36,002 nt of DNA from contig NZ_RFFG01000082.1 in the NCBI RefSeq assembly GCF_003696215.1, forward strand, positions 1 through 36,002. Direction: 5' to 3'. The stretch is from Actinomadura harenae. Lineage in GTDB: Bacteria; Actinomycetota; Actinomycetes; Streptosporangiales; Streptosporangiaceae. The position numbers and the translations under genes were made by a program. Numbering within the stretch: position 1 is the first letter of the stretch; each line of letters opens with the position of its first letter. Positions 1 to 7,278 of this stretch are shown here, one piece after another. Under the pieces are notes generated by a model. It ran no database searches and was not told where the DNA came from. It was given only the letters and a program-made list of their open reading frames with translations.

Positions 1-536
1 GCGCCGCCCGGCCCCCGACCCGCGCCTGACCAGCACCGGCCCGGCCCGTCCCGCGCGACCGCCGGACGGGCCCGCCGGAGACGGTTGACAAGGTCGCGGA
101 ACTGGGTAACTTTGCCTGAGTCCAGCACGGGACTCACCGATCGGCCGCCCCGGGCGCGCACCGGCCACCGCGCCACGGCGGGCCGCGAGCAACCGCCGCC
201 GCCCCGTCCGAACCAGGCACGGCGCCAGGAGCCGTCCGGAGCGGAGCCGCCCGATCGAGCGGGGGTTGGACCCGGGAAGGGCCCCGACATCCAGTAGAAA
301 ACGGTGTACCTCCCCTACCGCCTGTGGGGGCGGCTCCGGCCCGACGGATGACCGGGGCCCTCTTCCGTGCCCGCACACCGCCGAACGGGGTACAAATGCG
401 GCAGGACCGTAGCCGCGCACCGGACATACCCTGAGCCCGCACCGGGCTCACGCCGCCCGGTCGTGTCGGCGCCGCCGAACCGGTAGCGTTTCGGCCGGTC
501 CAGTACGGACGCCGACACATCGGACAAGGAGCCGCG
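1..536. other. Gene-free left edge and upstream region of lnt
   Basis: No convincing coding region is seen here; the short open frames are arginine/proline-rich and have no usable ribosome binding site. The stretch holds one good sigma-70-type promoter match on the plus strand near 85-112 (listed separately). A second, weaker TACAAAT box lies near 391-397 and could belong to lnt. I see no RNA gene. Confidence 0.5.
85..112 (+). promoter_or_regulatory. Candidate housekeeping (HrdB/SigA-type) promoter
   Basis: TTGACA at 85-90 and TAACTT at 107-112 are separated by 16 bases and fit the actinobacterial -35/-10 pattern. The transcript would run toward lnt with a leader of about 415 bases, or make an unrecognised short RNA. 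Only the two boxes support it. Confidence 0.4.
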
Positions 537-2465
537 GTGGCGCACGACACCCTCCCGGAACGGCAGCCGGGCCCCGGCAAGGGCGACGACCCCGCCGGAC
601 CCGAACCCGCCCGCCCGGACACGGGCACGGCCACCGCCACCACCGACGCCCCCGAAACGGCCACCACCGTCGCCACGGCCACCACCCCCGCACCCGCCGA
701 AGGCGTCGGCGCGATCGAGGCCGACCTCAAGGCCGGCGCCGAGGAGAGCACCGAGCAGGGCGGCGAGGTCCCCGTGGGGCGCTGGGCGCGGATCAGGCGC
801 GGCGGACGCGCCGGATGGGCCCGCCACGCCGTCGCCGTCGCCGCCGGGCTGCTGCTGTGGCTGGCGTTCCCGCCCGTGGACCTGCCCTACCTGGCCTTCC
901 CCGCGCTCGCGCTGCTCACCCTGGCGTGGCGCGGCGTCCCGGCGCGGACCGCCGCCTGGCTCGGGTTCGTCGGCGGCGCCGCGTTCTTCCTGCCCGTCCT
1001 GGAGGGCATCCACAAGGTCGGCTGGGACGGCTGGGTCGGCCTCAGCCTCGTCCAGGCGCTGTACTTCATCCCGCTGGCCGCCGGGACGGCCGTGGTCACC
1101 CGGCTGCCCGCCTGGCCGCTGTGGACCGCCGCCGCCTGGGTCGCCGAGGAGGCCCTGCGCGGACGCCAGCCGTTCGGCGGGTTCCCCTGGGCGCGGCTGG
1201 CGTTCAGCCAGACCGCCACCCCTCTCACCCCCTACGCCTCGCTCGGCGGCGCGCCCCTGGTCACCTTCCTCACCGCCCTGGTCGGCGGCCTGCTCGCCTA
1301 CGCCGCGGTCACCGCCTGGCGCCTGCGCAAGCCCGCCCCCACCCCGGACGCCACGCCCGCCCCGGACGCCGCGCCCGCCGAGACGGGTCCGGCCGCCGGA
1401 CGGTCCCCGCGCGGGCCGCTGCTGGGCGCCGGCGTCGCCGTCGTGCTCGCCGCGCTGGTCGTCGGCGGCGGCCTGGCCATCCCCACGCCCACCGGCGGAC
1501 GGCCCGTGACGGTCGCGGTCGTCCAGGGCAACGTGCCCCGCCTCGGCCTGGACTTCCTCGGGCAGCGCCGCGCCGTCCTGGACAACCACGTGGCCGAGAC
1601 CCGCAGGCTCGCCGAACAGATCCGCGCCGGGAAGGTCGCCCGCCCGCAGCTGGTGATCTGGCCCGAGAACGCCAGCGACCTCGACCCGTTCACCGAGCCC
1701 GACGCCTACCAGGCCATCGACGGCGCCGTCCGCGACGTCGGCGTCCCCGTCCTGGTCGGCGCCCTGGTCGACACCCCCGACGGGAAGAGGATCGAGAACC
1801 GCGGCATCGTCTGGGACCCCCGCACCGGCCCCGGGAACTACTACGTCAAGCGGCACCCCGTCCCGTTCGGCGAGTACCTGCCGTTCCGCGACGTCCTCAC
1901 CAAGCTGATCACCCGGTTCCAGCGCGTCCCCCGCGACTTCGTCAAGGGCGACCGGACCGGCGTCATGAAGCTCGGCCCGATCACCATCGGCGACGTCATC
2001 TGCTTCGAGGTCGCCTACGACAAGGAGACCCGCGACTCCGCGCCGGGCAACGTCATGGTCGTCCAGACCAACAACGCCACCTACGGCGAGACCAGCCTGC
2101 CCCCGCAGCAGATCGCGATGTCGCGGCTGCGGGCCGTCGAACACGGCCGCGCGGTCCTGGTCGCGGCGACGAGCGGCATCAGTGCGATCGTCGCCCCCGA
2201 CGGCCGTATGATCGCCCAGTCGCGGGAGTTCGTCCCGGCCCTCCAGGTCGCCACGGTCCCCGCGCGGACATCGCGTACGATGGCGGACCGTCTGGGCGCG
2301 CTCCCCGAGTGGGCCCTCACCATCGCGGCCCTCGGGGCGGTCGCGGCCGCGCTCGGCCTGGCGCGCCGCCGCCGCACCACCACGCCGCTCCCGCAGGGCC
2401 CCACCGGGCGGGACGCGGTGCGGGACCCAGCCCGCACCGCACGCACCGACGACGAGGAGAACTGA
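537..2465 (+). CDS. lnt: Apolipoprotein N-acyltransferase
   Basis: Lnt transfers an acyl chain from a phospholipid to the N-terminal cysteine of lipoproteins in the cytoplasmic membrane. The protein has 642 residues. Residues 1-80 are a low-complexity Thr/Ala/Pro-rich cytoplasmic tail, longer than in E. coli Lnt (about 512 residues in total). Hydrophobic membrane segments follow from about 97 to 315. A nitrilase-fold catalytic domain covers about 320-575, and a last hydrophobic segment lies near 592-608. The expected Glu-Lys-Cys triad is visible as Glu377 (IWPEN), Lys438 (YYVKRH) and Cys489 (VICFE). The start is GTG 537. The stop lies 5 bases before ppm1, so the two are probably co-transcribed. 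In Mycobacterium tuberculosis the equivalent two domains are fused in Ppm1 (established knowledge); here they are separate. Confidence 0.93.
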   Translation: MAHDTLPERQPGPGKGDDPAGPEPARPDTGTATATTDAPETATTVATATTPAPAEGVGAIEADLKAGAEESTEQGGEVPVGRWARIRRGGRAGWARHAVAVAAGLLLWLAFPPVDLPYLAFPALALLTLAWRGVPARTAAWLGFVGGAAFFLPVLEGIHKVGWDGWVGLSLVQALYFIPLAAGTAVVTRLPAWPLWTAAAWVAEEALRGRQPFGGFPWARLAFSQTATPLTPYASLGGAPLVTFLTALVGGLLAYAAVTAWRLRKPAPTPDATPAPDAAPAETGPAAGRSPRGPLLGAGVAVVLAALVVGGGLAIPTPTGGRPVTVAVVQGNVPRLGLDFLGQRRAVLDNHVAETRRLAEQIRAGKVARPQLVIWPENASDLDPFTEPDAYQAIDGAVRDVGVPVLVGALVDTPDGKRIENRGIVWDPRTGPGNYYVKRHPVPFGEYLPFRDVLTKLITRFQRVPRDFVKGDRTGVMKLGPITIGDVICFEVAYDKETRDSAPGNVMVVQTNNATYGETSLPPQQIAMSRLRAVEHGRAVLVAATSGISAIVAPDGRMIAQSREFVPALQVATVPARTSRTMADRLGALPEWALTIAALGAVAAALGLARRRRTTTPLPQGPTGRDAVRDPARTARTDDEEN

Positions 2466-2470
2466 CACCG

Positions 2471-3217
2471 ATGGACATCCCAGCCGACCTGGGCCGGGTC
2501 CTTGTGATCATCCCGACCTACAACGAGCGGGACAACATCGAGCGGATCGTCGGCCGGGTCCGGGCCGCCGCGCCCGCCGTGGACGTCCTGGTCGCCGACG
2601 ACAACAGCCCGGACGGCACCGGGAAGATCGCCGACGACCTCGCCGCCGGCGACGACCACGTCAAGGTCCTGCACCGCAAGGGCAAGGAAGGCCTCGGCGC
2701 CGCCTACATCGCCGGGTTCGGCTGGGCCGCCGACCACGGCTACGACGTCATGGTCGAGATGGACGCCGACGGCTCCCACCAGCCCGAGGAACTGCCCCGC
2801 CTGCTCACCGCCCTCCAGGACGCCGACCTGGTCCTGGGCGCCCGGTACATCCCCGGCGGCCGCACCGAGAACTGGCCGCTGAGCCGCCAGCTGATCTCCC
2901 GCGGCGGGAACCTGTTCGTCCGCCTGATGCTGCGCCTCCCGCTGCGCGACGCGACCGGCGGCTACCGCGCCTTCCGCGCCGCGACCCTGCAGAAGATCGG
3001 CCTGGACGGCGTCGACTCCCGCGGCTACTGCTTCCAGATCGACCTGGCCCGCCGCTCCCTCAAGCAGGGCCTGCGCGTCGTCGAGGTGCCCATCACCTTC
3101 GTCGAGCGCGTCCACGGCACCAGCAAGATGAGCCGCGACATCATGATCGAGGCGATGCTCCGCGTCACCCAGTGGGGCGTCGCCGACCGCGTCGCCCAAG
3201 TCCGCGGCCCCCGCTGA
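2471..3217 (+). CDS. ppm1: Polyprenol monophosphomannose synthase (GT2)
   Basis: This family-2 glycosyltransferase moves mannose from GDP-mannose to polyprenyl phosphate on the cytoplasmic face of the membrane. The product supplies mannose for protein O-mannosylation and lipoglycans in actinobacteria. The 248-residue protein opens with the nucleotide-binding strand VLVIIPTYNE (10-19) and has VADDNSPDGT (41-50). The metal-binding DxD is at 98-100 (MDADGS). There is no C-terminal membrane domain, as in the soluble Dpm1/Ppm1 class. The start is ATG 2471, five bases after the lnt stop. The lnt-ppm1 adjacency mirrors the fused mycobacterial protein and supports both calls. Confidence 0.92.
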   Translation: MDIPADLGRVLVIIPTYNERDNIERIVGRVRAAAPAVDVLVADDNSPDGTGKIADDLAAGDDHVKVLHRKGKEGLGAAYIAGFGWAADHGYDVMVEMDADGSHQPEELPRLLTALQDADLVLGARYIPGGRTENWPLSRQLISRGGNLFVRLMLRLPLRDATGGYRAFRAATLQKIGLDGVDSRGYCFQIDLARRSLKQGLRVVEVPITFVERVHGTSKMSRDIMIEAMLRVTQWGVADRVAQVRGPR

Positions 3218-3226
3218 CCCGCCCTC

Positions 3227-3304
3227 CCGGGTTCCACCCGCCCCTATCCCGGGCCCCGGGATAGGGGAGCAGGGGGGAATCCGGGTTCCGCGTGCGGAAC
3301 CCGG
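3227..3304 (+). terminator. Tandem hairpins after ppm1
   Basis: A perfect inverted repeat at 3241-3267 has 13-base arms (CCCCTATCCCGGG and its complement) around one base. A second perfect stem-loop at 3281-3304 has 10-base arms (CCGGGTTCCG/CGGAACCCGG) and a CGTG loop. A CCGGGTTCC copy near 3228 could pair with the second stem instead. There is no U-tract, which is usual for actinobacterial terminators. The position between ppm1 and fxsA fits termination. Confidence 0.65.
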
Positions 3305-3384
3305 GTGGCGGGCGGGGAAACGTTCGGGTGGCCGCCGGCGTTGTCCTAGATGACGGTTCGTCCACCCGAAACGAAGATGGAGTC

Positions 3385-3936
3385 ATGCTGCCGCGCGTCC
3401 TGGTCCTGTCGTTCCTGCTGGTGCCCGTCCTGGAGATCATGCTGATCATCCAGGTGGGAGAGGCCATCGGCGGCTGGCCGACGGCGGGGCTGCTCGCCGC
3501 CGGGCTCGTCGCGGGCGGCTGGATCGTCCGCCGCGAGGGCCGCCGCGCCTGGCACGCCCTCAACGCCGCCCTCGGCCGCGGTGAACTCCCCGAACGCGAA
3601 CTCGGCGACTCCGCGCTGGTCATGGCTGGCGGCGTCCTGCTGATGATCCCCGGGTTCCTCACCGACGTGCTCGGACTGCTGTTCGTCCTGCCGTTCACCC
3701 GGCCCCCGCTGCGGCGCCTGTTCGGACGGCTCGCCGCCCGCCGCCTGGCCGCGGCCCAGGACCGCGCCGGCCTGTTCCCGCCCGGCACCAACGTCCCCGG
3801 CGGCTTCCCCGGCGGGTTCGGCGCTCCCGGCCAGGACCCGTTCGGCGGCGCCCCGGGGCCGTCCGGTGAGTCCGGGCCGTCCCCGCGCGGCACGGTCGTC
3901 CAGGGCGAGGTCATCCACGACGACGACCGCTCCTGA
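3385..3936 (+). CDS. fxsA: FxsA family membrane protein
   Basis: FxsA proteins are small polytopic membrane proteins; the E. coli member suppresses exclusion of phage T7 by the F plasmid, and the actinobacterial role is unknown. The protein has 183 residues. It shows hydrophobic segments at about 6-25, 30-47 and 75-105, and the family-like stretch MIPGFLTDVLGLLF. The C-terminal third is Gly/Pro-rich and probably unstructured. ATG 3385 is chosen over GTG 3292 because the protein then begins directly with the first membrane segment and has a purine-rich GATGGAG upstream. It lies between terminator hairpins and is probably transcribed alone. Confidence 0.85.
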   Translation: MLPRVLVLSFLLVPVLEIMLIIQVGEAIGGWPTAGLLAAGLVAGGWIVRREGRRAWHALNAALGRGELPERELGDSALVMAGGVLLMIPGFLTDVLGLLFVLPFTRPPLRRLFGRLAARRLAAAQDRAGLFPPGTNVPGGFPGGFGAPGQDPFGGAPGPSGESGPSPRGTVVQGEVIHDDDRS

Positions 3937-3987
3937 CCGCCCCGCCCGGCCGCCAGCGGCTCTCGGGCGCCTCGAGGGTGTGTCCCT

Positions 3988-4007
3988 GAGCCCGCCCGCG
4001 CGGGCTC
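3988..4007. terminator. Bidirectional hairpin between fxsA and rbpA
   Basis: There is a perfect stem of 8 bp (GAGCCCGC/GCGGGCTC) with a CCGC loop. It sits at the meeting point of the convergent genes fxsA and rbpA. The extended rbpA reading frame ends at 4006, inside the hairpin. Confidence 0.65.
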
Positions 4008-4530
4008 AGATCGCCCGCTGGCGGGCAGAGCCACCCGGGCCGCACAACCGGCACGGCCCTCCGGGCGAACACGCCCCTCGGATGATCTCCGCGCCGTCCC
4101 GGCGGACCACCGGGAAAGAGGCCCCAGGGGCGCCTTGCTGGCGGGGGAGCCGTGCGGGGGGAGTGGGGGGAATGTCGCCCCGCGGACAGACGCGGAAACG
4201 CCGGGCCGAACGCAGGATCTCCAGTCGTTCGGCCAGCACCTCCTCCAGATCCTCCAGCGTCCGCCGTTCCATCAGCATGTCCCAGTGGGTCCGCGGCGGC
4301 TTGCCCTTCTTGGCTTGGGGCAGCTCGCCGTCCACCCTCAGTGCGGTCGCGCCGCAGCTGCGGCACTCCCAGGTCATGGGCACCTCGGCCTCGGCTGCGA
4401 GCGTCACGGTGAACCGGTGGCCCTTGCCACAGGTGTAGTCGACCTCCTGGCGCGGTGCCAGGTCGGTGTTGCGATCGTTCTCGTAGCTCGTAGCTCCGAG
4501 TCGGGTGCCGCGAAGTGCGCGCTCCGCCAT
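4006..4530 (-). CDS. rbpA: RNA polymerase-binding protein RbpA with C-terminal extension
   Basis: RbpA binds RNA polymerase and the principal sigma factor and stabilises the open promoter complex in actinobacteria. Residues 1-110 match the family over its full length. They include the start MAERALRGTRLG, Cys34/His38 and Cys56/Cys59 of the zinc-type core, and the sigma-binding region THWDMLMERR (81-90) followed by an acidic helix. Family members usually stop soon after this helix, at about 111-124 residues. Here the frame continues to residue 174 with a Pro/Arg/Gly-rich tail. The start is ATG 4530, eight bases from GGGAGG. A sigma-R-type promoter lies directly upstream. The tail may be a lost stop codon or a real extension. 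Confidence 0.92.
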   Translation of the reverse strand: MAERALRGTRLGATSYENDRNTDLAPRQEVDYTCGKGHRFTVTLAAEAEVPMTWECRSCGATALRVDGELPQAKKGKPPRTHWDMLMERRTLEDLEEVLAERLEILRSARRFRVCPRGDIPPTPPARLPRQQGAPGASFPVVRRDGAEIIRGACSPGGPCRLCGPGGSARQRAI

Positions 4531-4571
4531 CGTCACGTGCCTCCCAGACGGCTTGCGTTCTTGTTCAGACA

Positions 4572-4598
4572 AACGCTGAGTACCCCCGCAAGATTCCC
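4572..4598 (-). promoter_or_regulatory. Sigma-R/SigH-type promoter of rbpA
   Basis: On the minus strand GGGAAT (4598-4593) is followed after exactly 18 bases by GTT (4574-4572). This equals the oxidative (thiol) stress promoter pattern of sigma-R in Streptomyces and SigH in mycobacteria. It lies 42 bases before the rbpA ATG. rbpA is a known sigma-R target in Streptomyces coelicolor, so sequence and precedent agree. Confidence 0.8.
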
Positions 4599-4660
4599 AA
4601 TGAACGCGCGATCCAACCCTGGGACTTTTCCGTGCCCGTCATCGGCCCGTGACCGGGCGT

Positions 4661-5275
4661 TCACCGCCGCCTGGGCGTCAGAACATGGTCGATCAGGCCG
4701 TACTCGCGGGCCTGTTCGGCGGTGAAGAACCGCGCCCGGTCCAGATCACGGCGGACGGTCCCCACATCACGGCCGGTCGCCTCCGCAACGATCCGCTCGG
4801 TCTGGTCCCGCAGCCGCAGCACCTCGGCGGCCTGGAGCTCCAGATCGCTGGACGACCCCCGCGACACGTCCACGGCCGGCTCCTGCAGCAGGATCCGCGC
4901 ACCCGGCAGCGCCTGCCGCTTCCCCTCCGCCCCGCCCGCCAGCAGGATCGCCGCCGCCGACACCGCCTGCCCCACGCACGTCGTCTCGACCACCGGCCGG
5001 ACGTACCGCATCGTGTCGTAGATCGCCAGCATGGACGTCAGGGACCCGCCCGGGGAGTTGATGTACAGGTTGATCGGCCGGTCGGGGTCCATGCCCTCCA
5101 GCGCCAGCAGCTGCGCCGTGACGTCGTTGGCGGCGGTGTCGTCCACCGGGGACCCCAGGAACACGATCCGCTCCTCGAACAGCTTGTTGTACGGGTTGCT
5201 CTCCTTCACCCCGTAGGAGGTCCGCTCGACGTAGGACGGCATCACATAGCGCCCCTCGGCGCGGGGCCGCGTCAC
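4661..5275 (-). CDS. clpP: ClpP-family subunit lacking the catalytic histidine
   Basis: This is a subunit of the tetradecameric Clp protease barrel, which degrades proteins fed by ClpX or ClpC. The 204-residue protein has the ClpP fold markers YINSPGG (71-77), Ser106 in GQAVS and Asp177 in RRDLDR. At the position of the triad histidine (HQP in active subunits) it has Gln131 (LLQEP). It is therefore probably inactive alone, comparable in logic to the non-catalytic ClpR subunits of cyanobacteria. GTG 5275 overlaps the stop of the upstream, fully catalytic clpP gene by 4 bases (GTGA). The two are translationally coupled and likely form a mixed barrel. A paralogous pair such as Streptomyces ClpP3/ClpP4 is a possible match; I cannot decide orthology. 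Confidence 0.9.
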   Translation of the reverse strand: MTRPRAEGRYVMPSYVERTSYGVKESNPYNKLFEERIVFLGSPVDDTAANDVTAQLLALEGMDPDRPINLYINSPGGSLTSMLAIYDTMRYVRPVVETTCVGQAVSAAAILLAGGAEGKRQALPGARILLQEPAVDVSRGSSSDLELQAAEVLRLRDQTERIVAEATGRDVGTVRRDLDRARFFTAEQAREYGLIDHVLTPRRR

Positions 5276-5907
5276 GACCCGACCCGCGCGGTGGAGTCGA
5301 CGACATGGTCGACCAGGCCGTACTCGCGGGCCTGCTCGGCGGTGAACCAGCGGTCCCGGTCACCGTCGGCGATCACCCGCTCCAGCGGCTGCCCGGTGTG
5401 CTCGGCGATCCGCTCGAACAGCGTCCGCTTGAGGTACACCGACTGCTCGGCCTGGATCCTGACGTCGGAGGCGGTGCCGCCGATCCCGCCGGACGGCTGG
5501 TGCATCATGACCCGCGCGTGCCGCAGCGCGTACCGCTTGCCCGGGGCCCCGGCGCACAGCAGCATCTGCCCCATCGACGCGGCCATCCCGAGCGCGACGG
5601 TCGACACGTCGTTCGGGACGAACTGCATCATGTCGTAGATCGCCATCCCCGCGTCCACGACGCCGCCGGGGGAGTTGACGTACAGGGTGATGTCGCGTTC
5701 GGCGTCCTGCGCGGCCAGGAGCAGCAGCTGCGCGCAGATCCGGTTGGCGACCTGGTCGTCGACCTCCTCGCCCAGGAACACGATCCGCCGCCCCAGCAGC
5801 CGTCCCGTGAGTCCCTCGGCCTCCCAGGCCGCCTCCGGCGCCGCCACCGACGCCCGCGACCTCCCCACGAACGTCTCGATCCGCCCCGACCCGTCCCCGA
5901 CCAGCAT
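5272..5907 (-). CDS. clpP: ATP-dependent Clp protease proteolytic subunit (catalytic)
   Basis: The 211-residue ClpP has the complete triad: Ser111 (MAASMG), His136 (MMHQP) and Asp181 (IADGDRD). YVNSPGG is at 76-82. The start is ATG 5907, supported by GGGAGG six bases upstream on the minus strand; a longer open frame up to 6072 would run through the divergent promoter and is rejected. It is the first gene of a two-gene operon with the histidine-less subunit. The palindrome with TGTACA cores ends about 15 bases before this start, so a bound repressor would cover the promoter or leader. Confidence 0.93.
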   Translation of the reverse strand: MLVGDGSGRIETFVGRSRASVAAPEAAWEAEGLTGRLLGRRIVFLGEEVDDQVANRICAQLLLLAAQDAERDITLYVNSPGGVVDAGMAIYDMMQFVPNDVSTVALGMAASMGQMLLCAGAPGKRYALRHARVMMHQPSGGIGGTASDVRIQAEQSVYLKRTLFERIAEHTGQPLERVIADGDRDRWFTAEQAREYGLVDHVVDSTARVGS

Positions 5908-5922
5908 GACGCCTCCCTGATC

Positions 5923-5952
5923 ATCTGTACAACTCGTACGGACTGTACAGAT
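5923..5952. promoter_or_regulatory. Operator palindrome with TGTACA cores (Phd/YefM-type)
   Basis: ATCTGTACA (5923-5931) and TGTACAGAT (5944-5952) form a perfect 9-bp inverted repeat around 12 bases. The exact centre holds a third GTAC palindrome, CGTACG (5935-5940). The three GTAC cores are spaced 9 bp apart, on nearly one face of the helix. TGTACA is the published core of the E. coli YefM-YoeB operator. The site lies between the clpP pair and a YefM/Phd gene, so it most likely serves both. Confidence 0.75.
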
Positions 5953-6007
5953 CGGAGCGTAGGACTCGCGGACTCTCCACACCAGGAGGCGGCCGCGGGT
6001 TTCGCTA

Positions 6008-6020
6008 TACGATGAATTCG
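6008..6020 (+). promoter_or_regulatory. -10 box for a leaderless phd transcript
   Basis: TACGAT at 6008-6013 fits the TAnnnT -10 pattern. The expected transcription start about seven bases later coincides with the GTG start codon at 6020, suggesting a leaderless mRNA. No clear -35 box is seen, and no ribosome binding site stands directly before the GTG. Confidence 0.4.
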
Positions 6021-6325
6021 TGGAAGTGCCGGTTACGGAAGCTCGAGCCCAGTTCGCCGACCTGGTCAACAAGGTCGCCTACACCGGCGAGCCCGTCGCC
6101 ATCACACGCCGCGGCCGCGTGATGGCCGCACTGGTGTCCCCCGAGGACCTGGAACTGCTGAACAGCCTGCGCGCCCAGCGCTACGACCTCACCCAGACAG
6201 AACCCGGCAACCCCGCAGGCCCGGACCAGCCCGGCGAGGACCGCCGCCCGGGCGGACCACTCCGAATCGCCGCCGAGTACCGCCCCGGACCACCCCCCAG
6301 CCACCGCCCCGGCTTCGGCCGCTGA
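6020..6325 (+). CDS. Orphan Phd/YefM-family antitoxin-like regulator
   Basis: Phd/YefM antitoxins bind their own operators through an N-terminal domain and neutralise a toxin with the C-terminal tail. Residues 1-50 show the domain well: the start MEVPVTEARAQFADLV, then ITRRGRVMAALVSPEDLELL. Residues 51-101 are Pro/Gly/Arg-rich, with no recognisable neutralising helix. No RelE, YoeB, Doc or PIN toxin gene follows; the next gene is a methyltransferase about 100 bases away. It is divergent from the clpP pair, with a TGTACA palindrome between them. I infer a DNA-binding regulator of clpP and of itself rather than half of a toxin-antitoxin pair. Confidence 0.85.
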   Translation: MEVPVTEARAQFADLVNKVAYTGEPVAITRRGRVMAALVSPEDLELLNSLRAQRYDLTQTEPGNPAGPDQPGEDRRPGGPLRIAAEYRPGPPPSHRPGFGR

Positions 6326-6422
6326 CACCACACGCCTCTCCCCGGGCCCTGGACCGCCGCCCGGAGCGGACCTAGGCTGCCGGTGGCACTCCGGCCACTC
6401 TTCGTCGCCACGGGGATGGGAA

Positions 6423-7082
6423 ATGGAAACTCCGTCCGGCTCCGCGTCCGGCCCAGGAGCCGCAGCGCGACTGTTCGACACCCTCGGTGAGCAGTACGAG
6501 CAGGCCTACGGACACCTGCCGGAACGGGACGAGGCCCTCGACTGGCTGACCGCCCGCCTGCCGGGCGGCGCCCGGATCCTGGACGTCGGGAGTGGCACAG
6601 GCCGCCCCACGGCCGAACGTCTGGTCGACGCCGGCTTCCACGTCACCGGCATCGACGTCTCGGCGACCATGGTCGAGATCGCGTCCCGGCACGTCCCCGG
6701 CGCCGAGTTCCACCAGGTCGGCGTCCACGACTTCGCCACCGAACCCCGCTCCTGGGACGCCGTCTGCGCCTTCTTCTCCCTCCTGCAACTCACCCGCCCC
6801 CAACTGGACACCGCCCTGGCGAAGATCGCGACCTGGGTCGCCCCCGGCGGATACCTCCTCCTGGCCACCGTCCCGGCGGACGTCGAAGAACAGGAACTCA
6901 TCTGGATGGGCCACCCCATCCGCGCCACCAGCCACCCCACCGAGGGGTACGTGCACCGCCTGACCTCGGCAGGCCTGACCGTCCTGCACGCCCAGGTCAC
7001 CGAATACGTCCCCGACTACCCCGGCATGGGCCCCGAACCCCAACTCTTCTGCTACGCCCACCGTCCCGCAGATGGCACCTGA
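6423..7082 (+). CDS. Class I SAM-dependent methyltransferase
   Basis: A soluble 219-residue Rossmann-fold methyltransferase. Motif I is RILDVGSGTGRPT (about residues 55-67), the acidic end of strand 2 is in TGIDVS, and motif IV-like FFSLLQL and the post-motif APGGYLLLATV follow. The substrate cannot be read from the sequence; proteins of this type methylate small molecules. ATG 6423 stands alone, with no operon partner at close distance. A nearby TAGGCT (about 6373) could be a -10 box. Confidence 0.85.
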   Translation: METPSGSASGPGAAARLFDTLGEQYEQAYGHLPERDEALDWLTARLPGGARILDVGSGTGRPTAERLVDAGFHVTGIDVSATMVEIASRHVPGAEFHQVGVHDFATEPRSWDAVCAFFSLLQLTRPQLDTALAKIATWVAPGGYLLLATVPADVEEQELIWMGHPIRATSHPTEGYVHRLTSAGLTVLHAQVTEYVPDYPGMGPEPQLFCYAHRPADGT

Positions 7083-7278
7083 GCCGTGACCCCGAGGCCA
7101 CGACGCCGGGCGAACCCCACGGCCGGGCCGACACACCCACACAGACGCCATGGGCGCATCCGGCTCGGCCGTCACCTCACCTGCCGACCGGCTGCGACCG
7201 CATGCGGCAACGTGCACGCCGCCCCCGCGGGCAAGAAGATGCGCCCGGCCCGCCCCTACGGGGTCGTGATCTGCTCGT

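Noticed and set aside
315..2468. Very long minus-strand open frame opposite lnt (717 codons)
   Set aside because: It is the antisense shadow of lnt, arginine/glycine/asp-rich and without motifs; the plus strand encodes a complete enzyme with its triad.
815..2470. Long plus-strand open frame leading into ppm1
   Set aside because: The part before ATG 2471 is an arginine/proline-rich shadow of lnt; family length supports the start at 2471.
5908..6072. Longer start for the catalytic clpP
   Set aside because: It would translate through the divergent promoter and operator; ATG 5907 has a strong ribosome binding site and gives the normal length.
6020..7082. A Phd antitoxin followed by a toxin gene
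   Set aside because: The following gene is a SAM methyltransferase with clear motifs, about 100 bases away, not a RelE, YoeB, Doc or PIN toxin.
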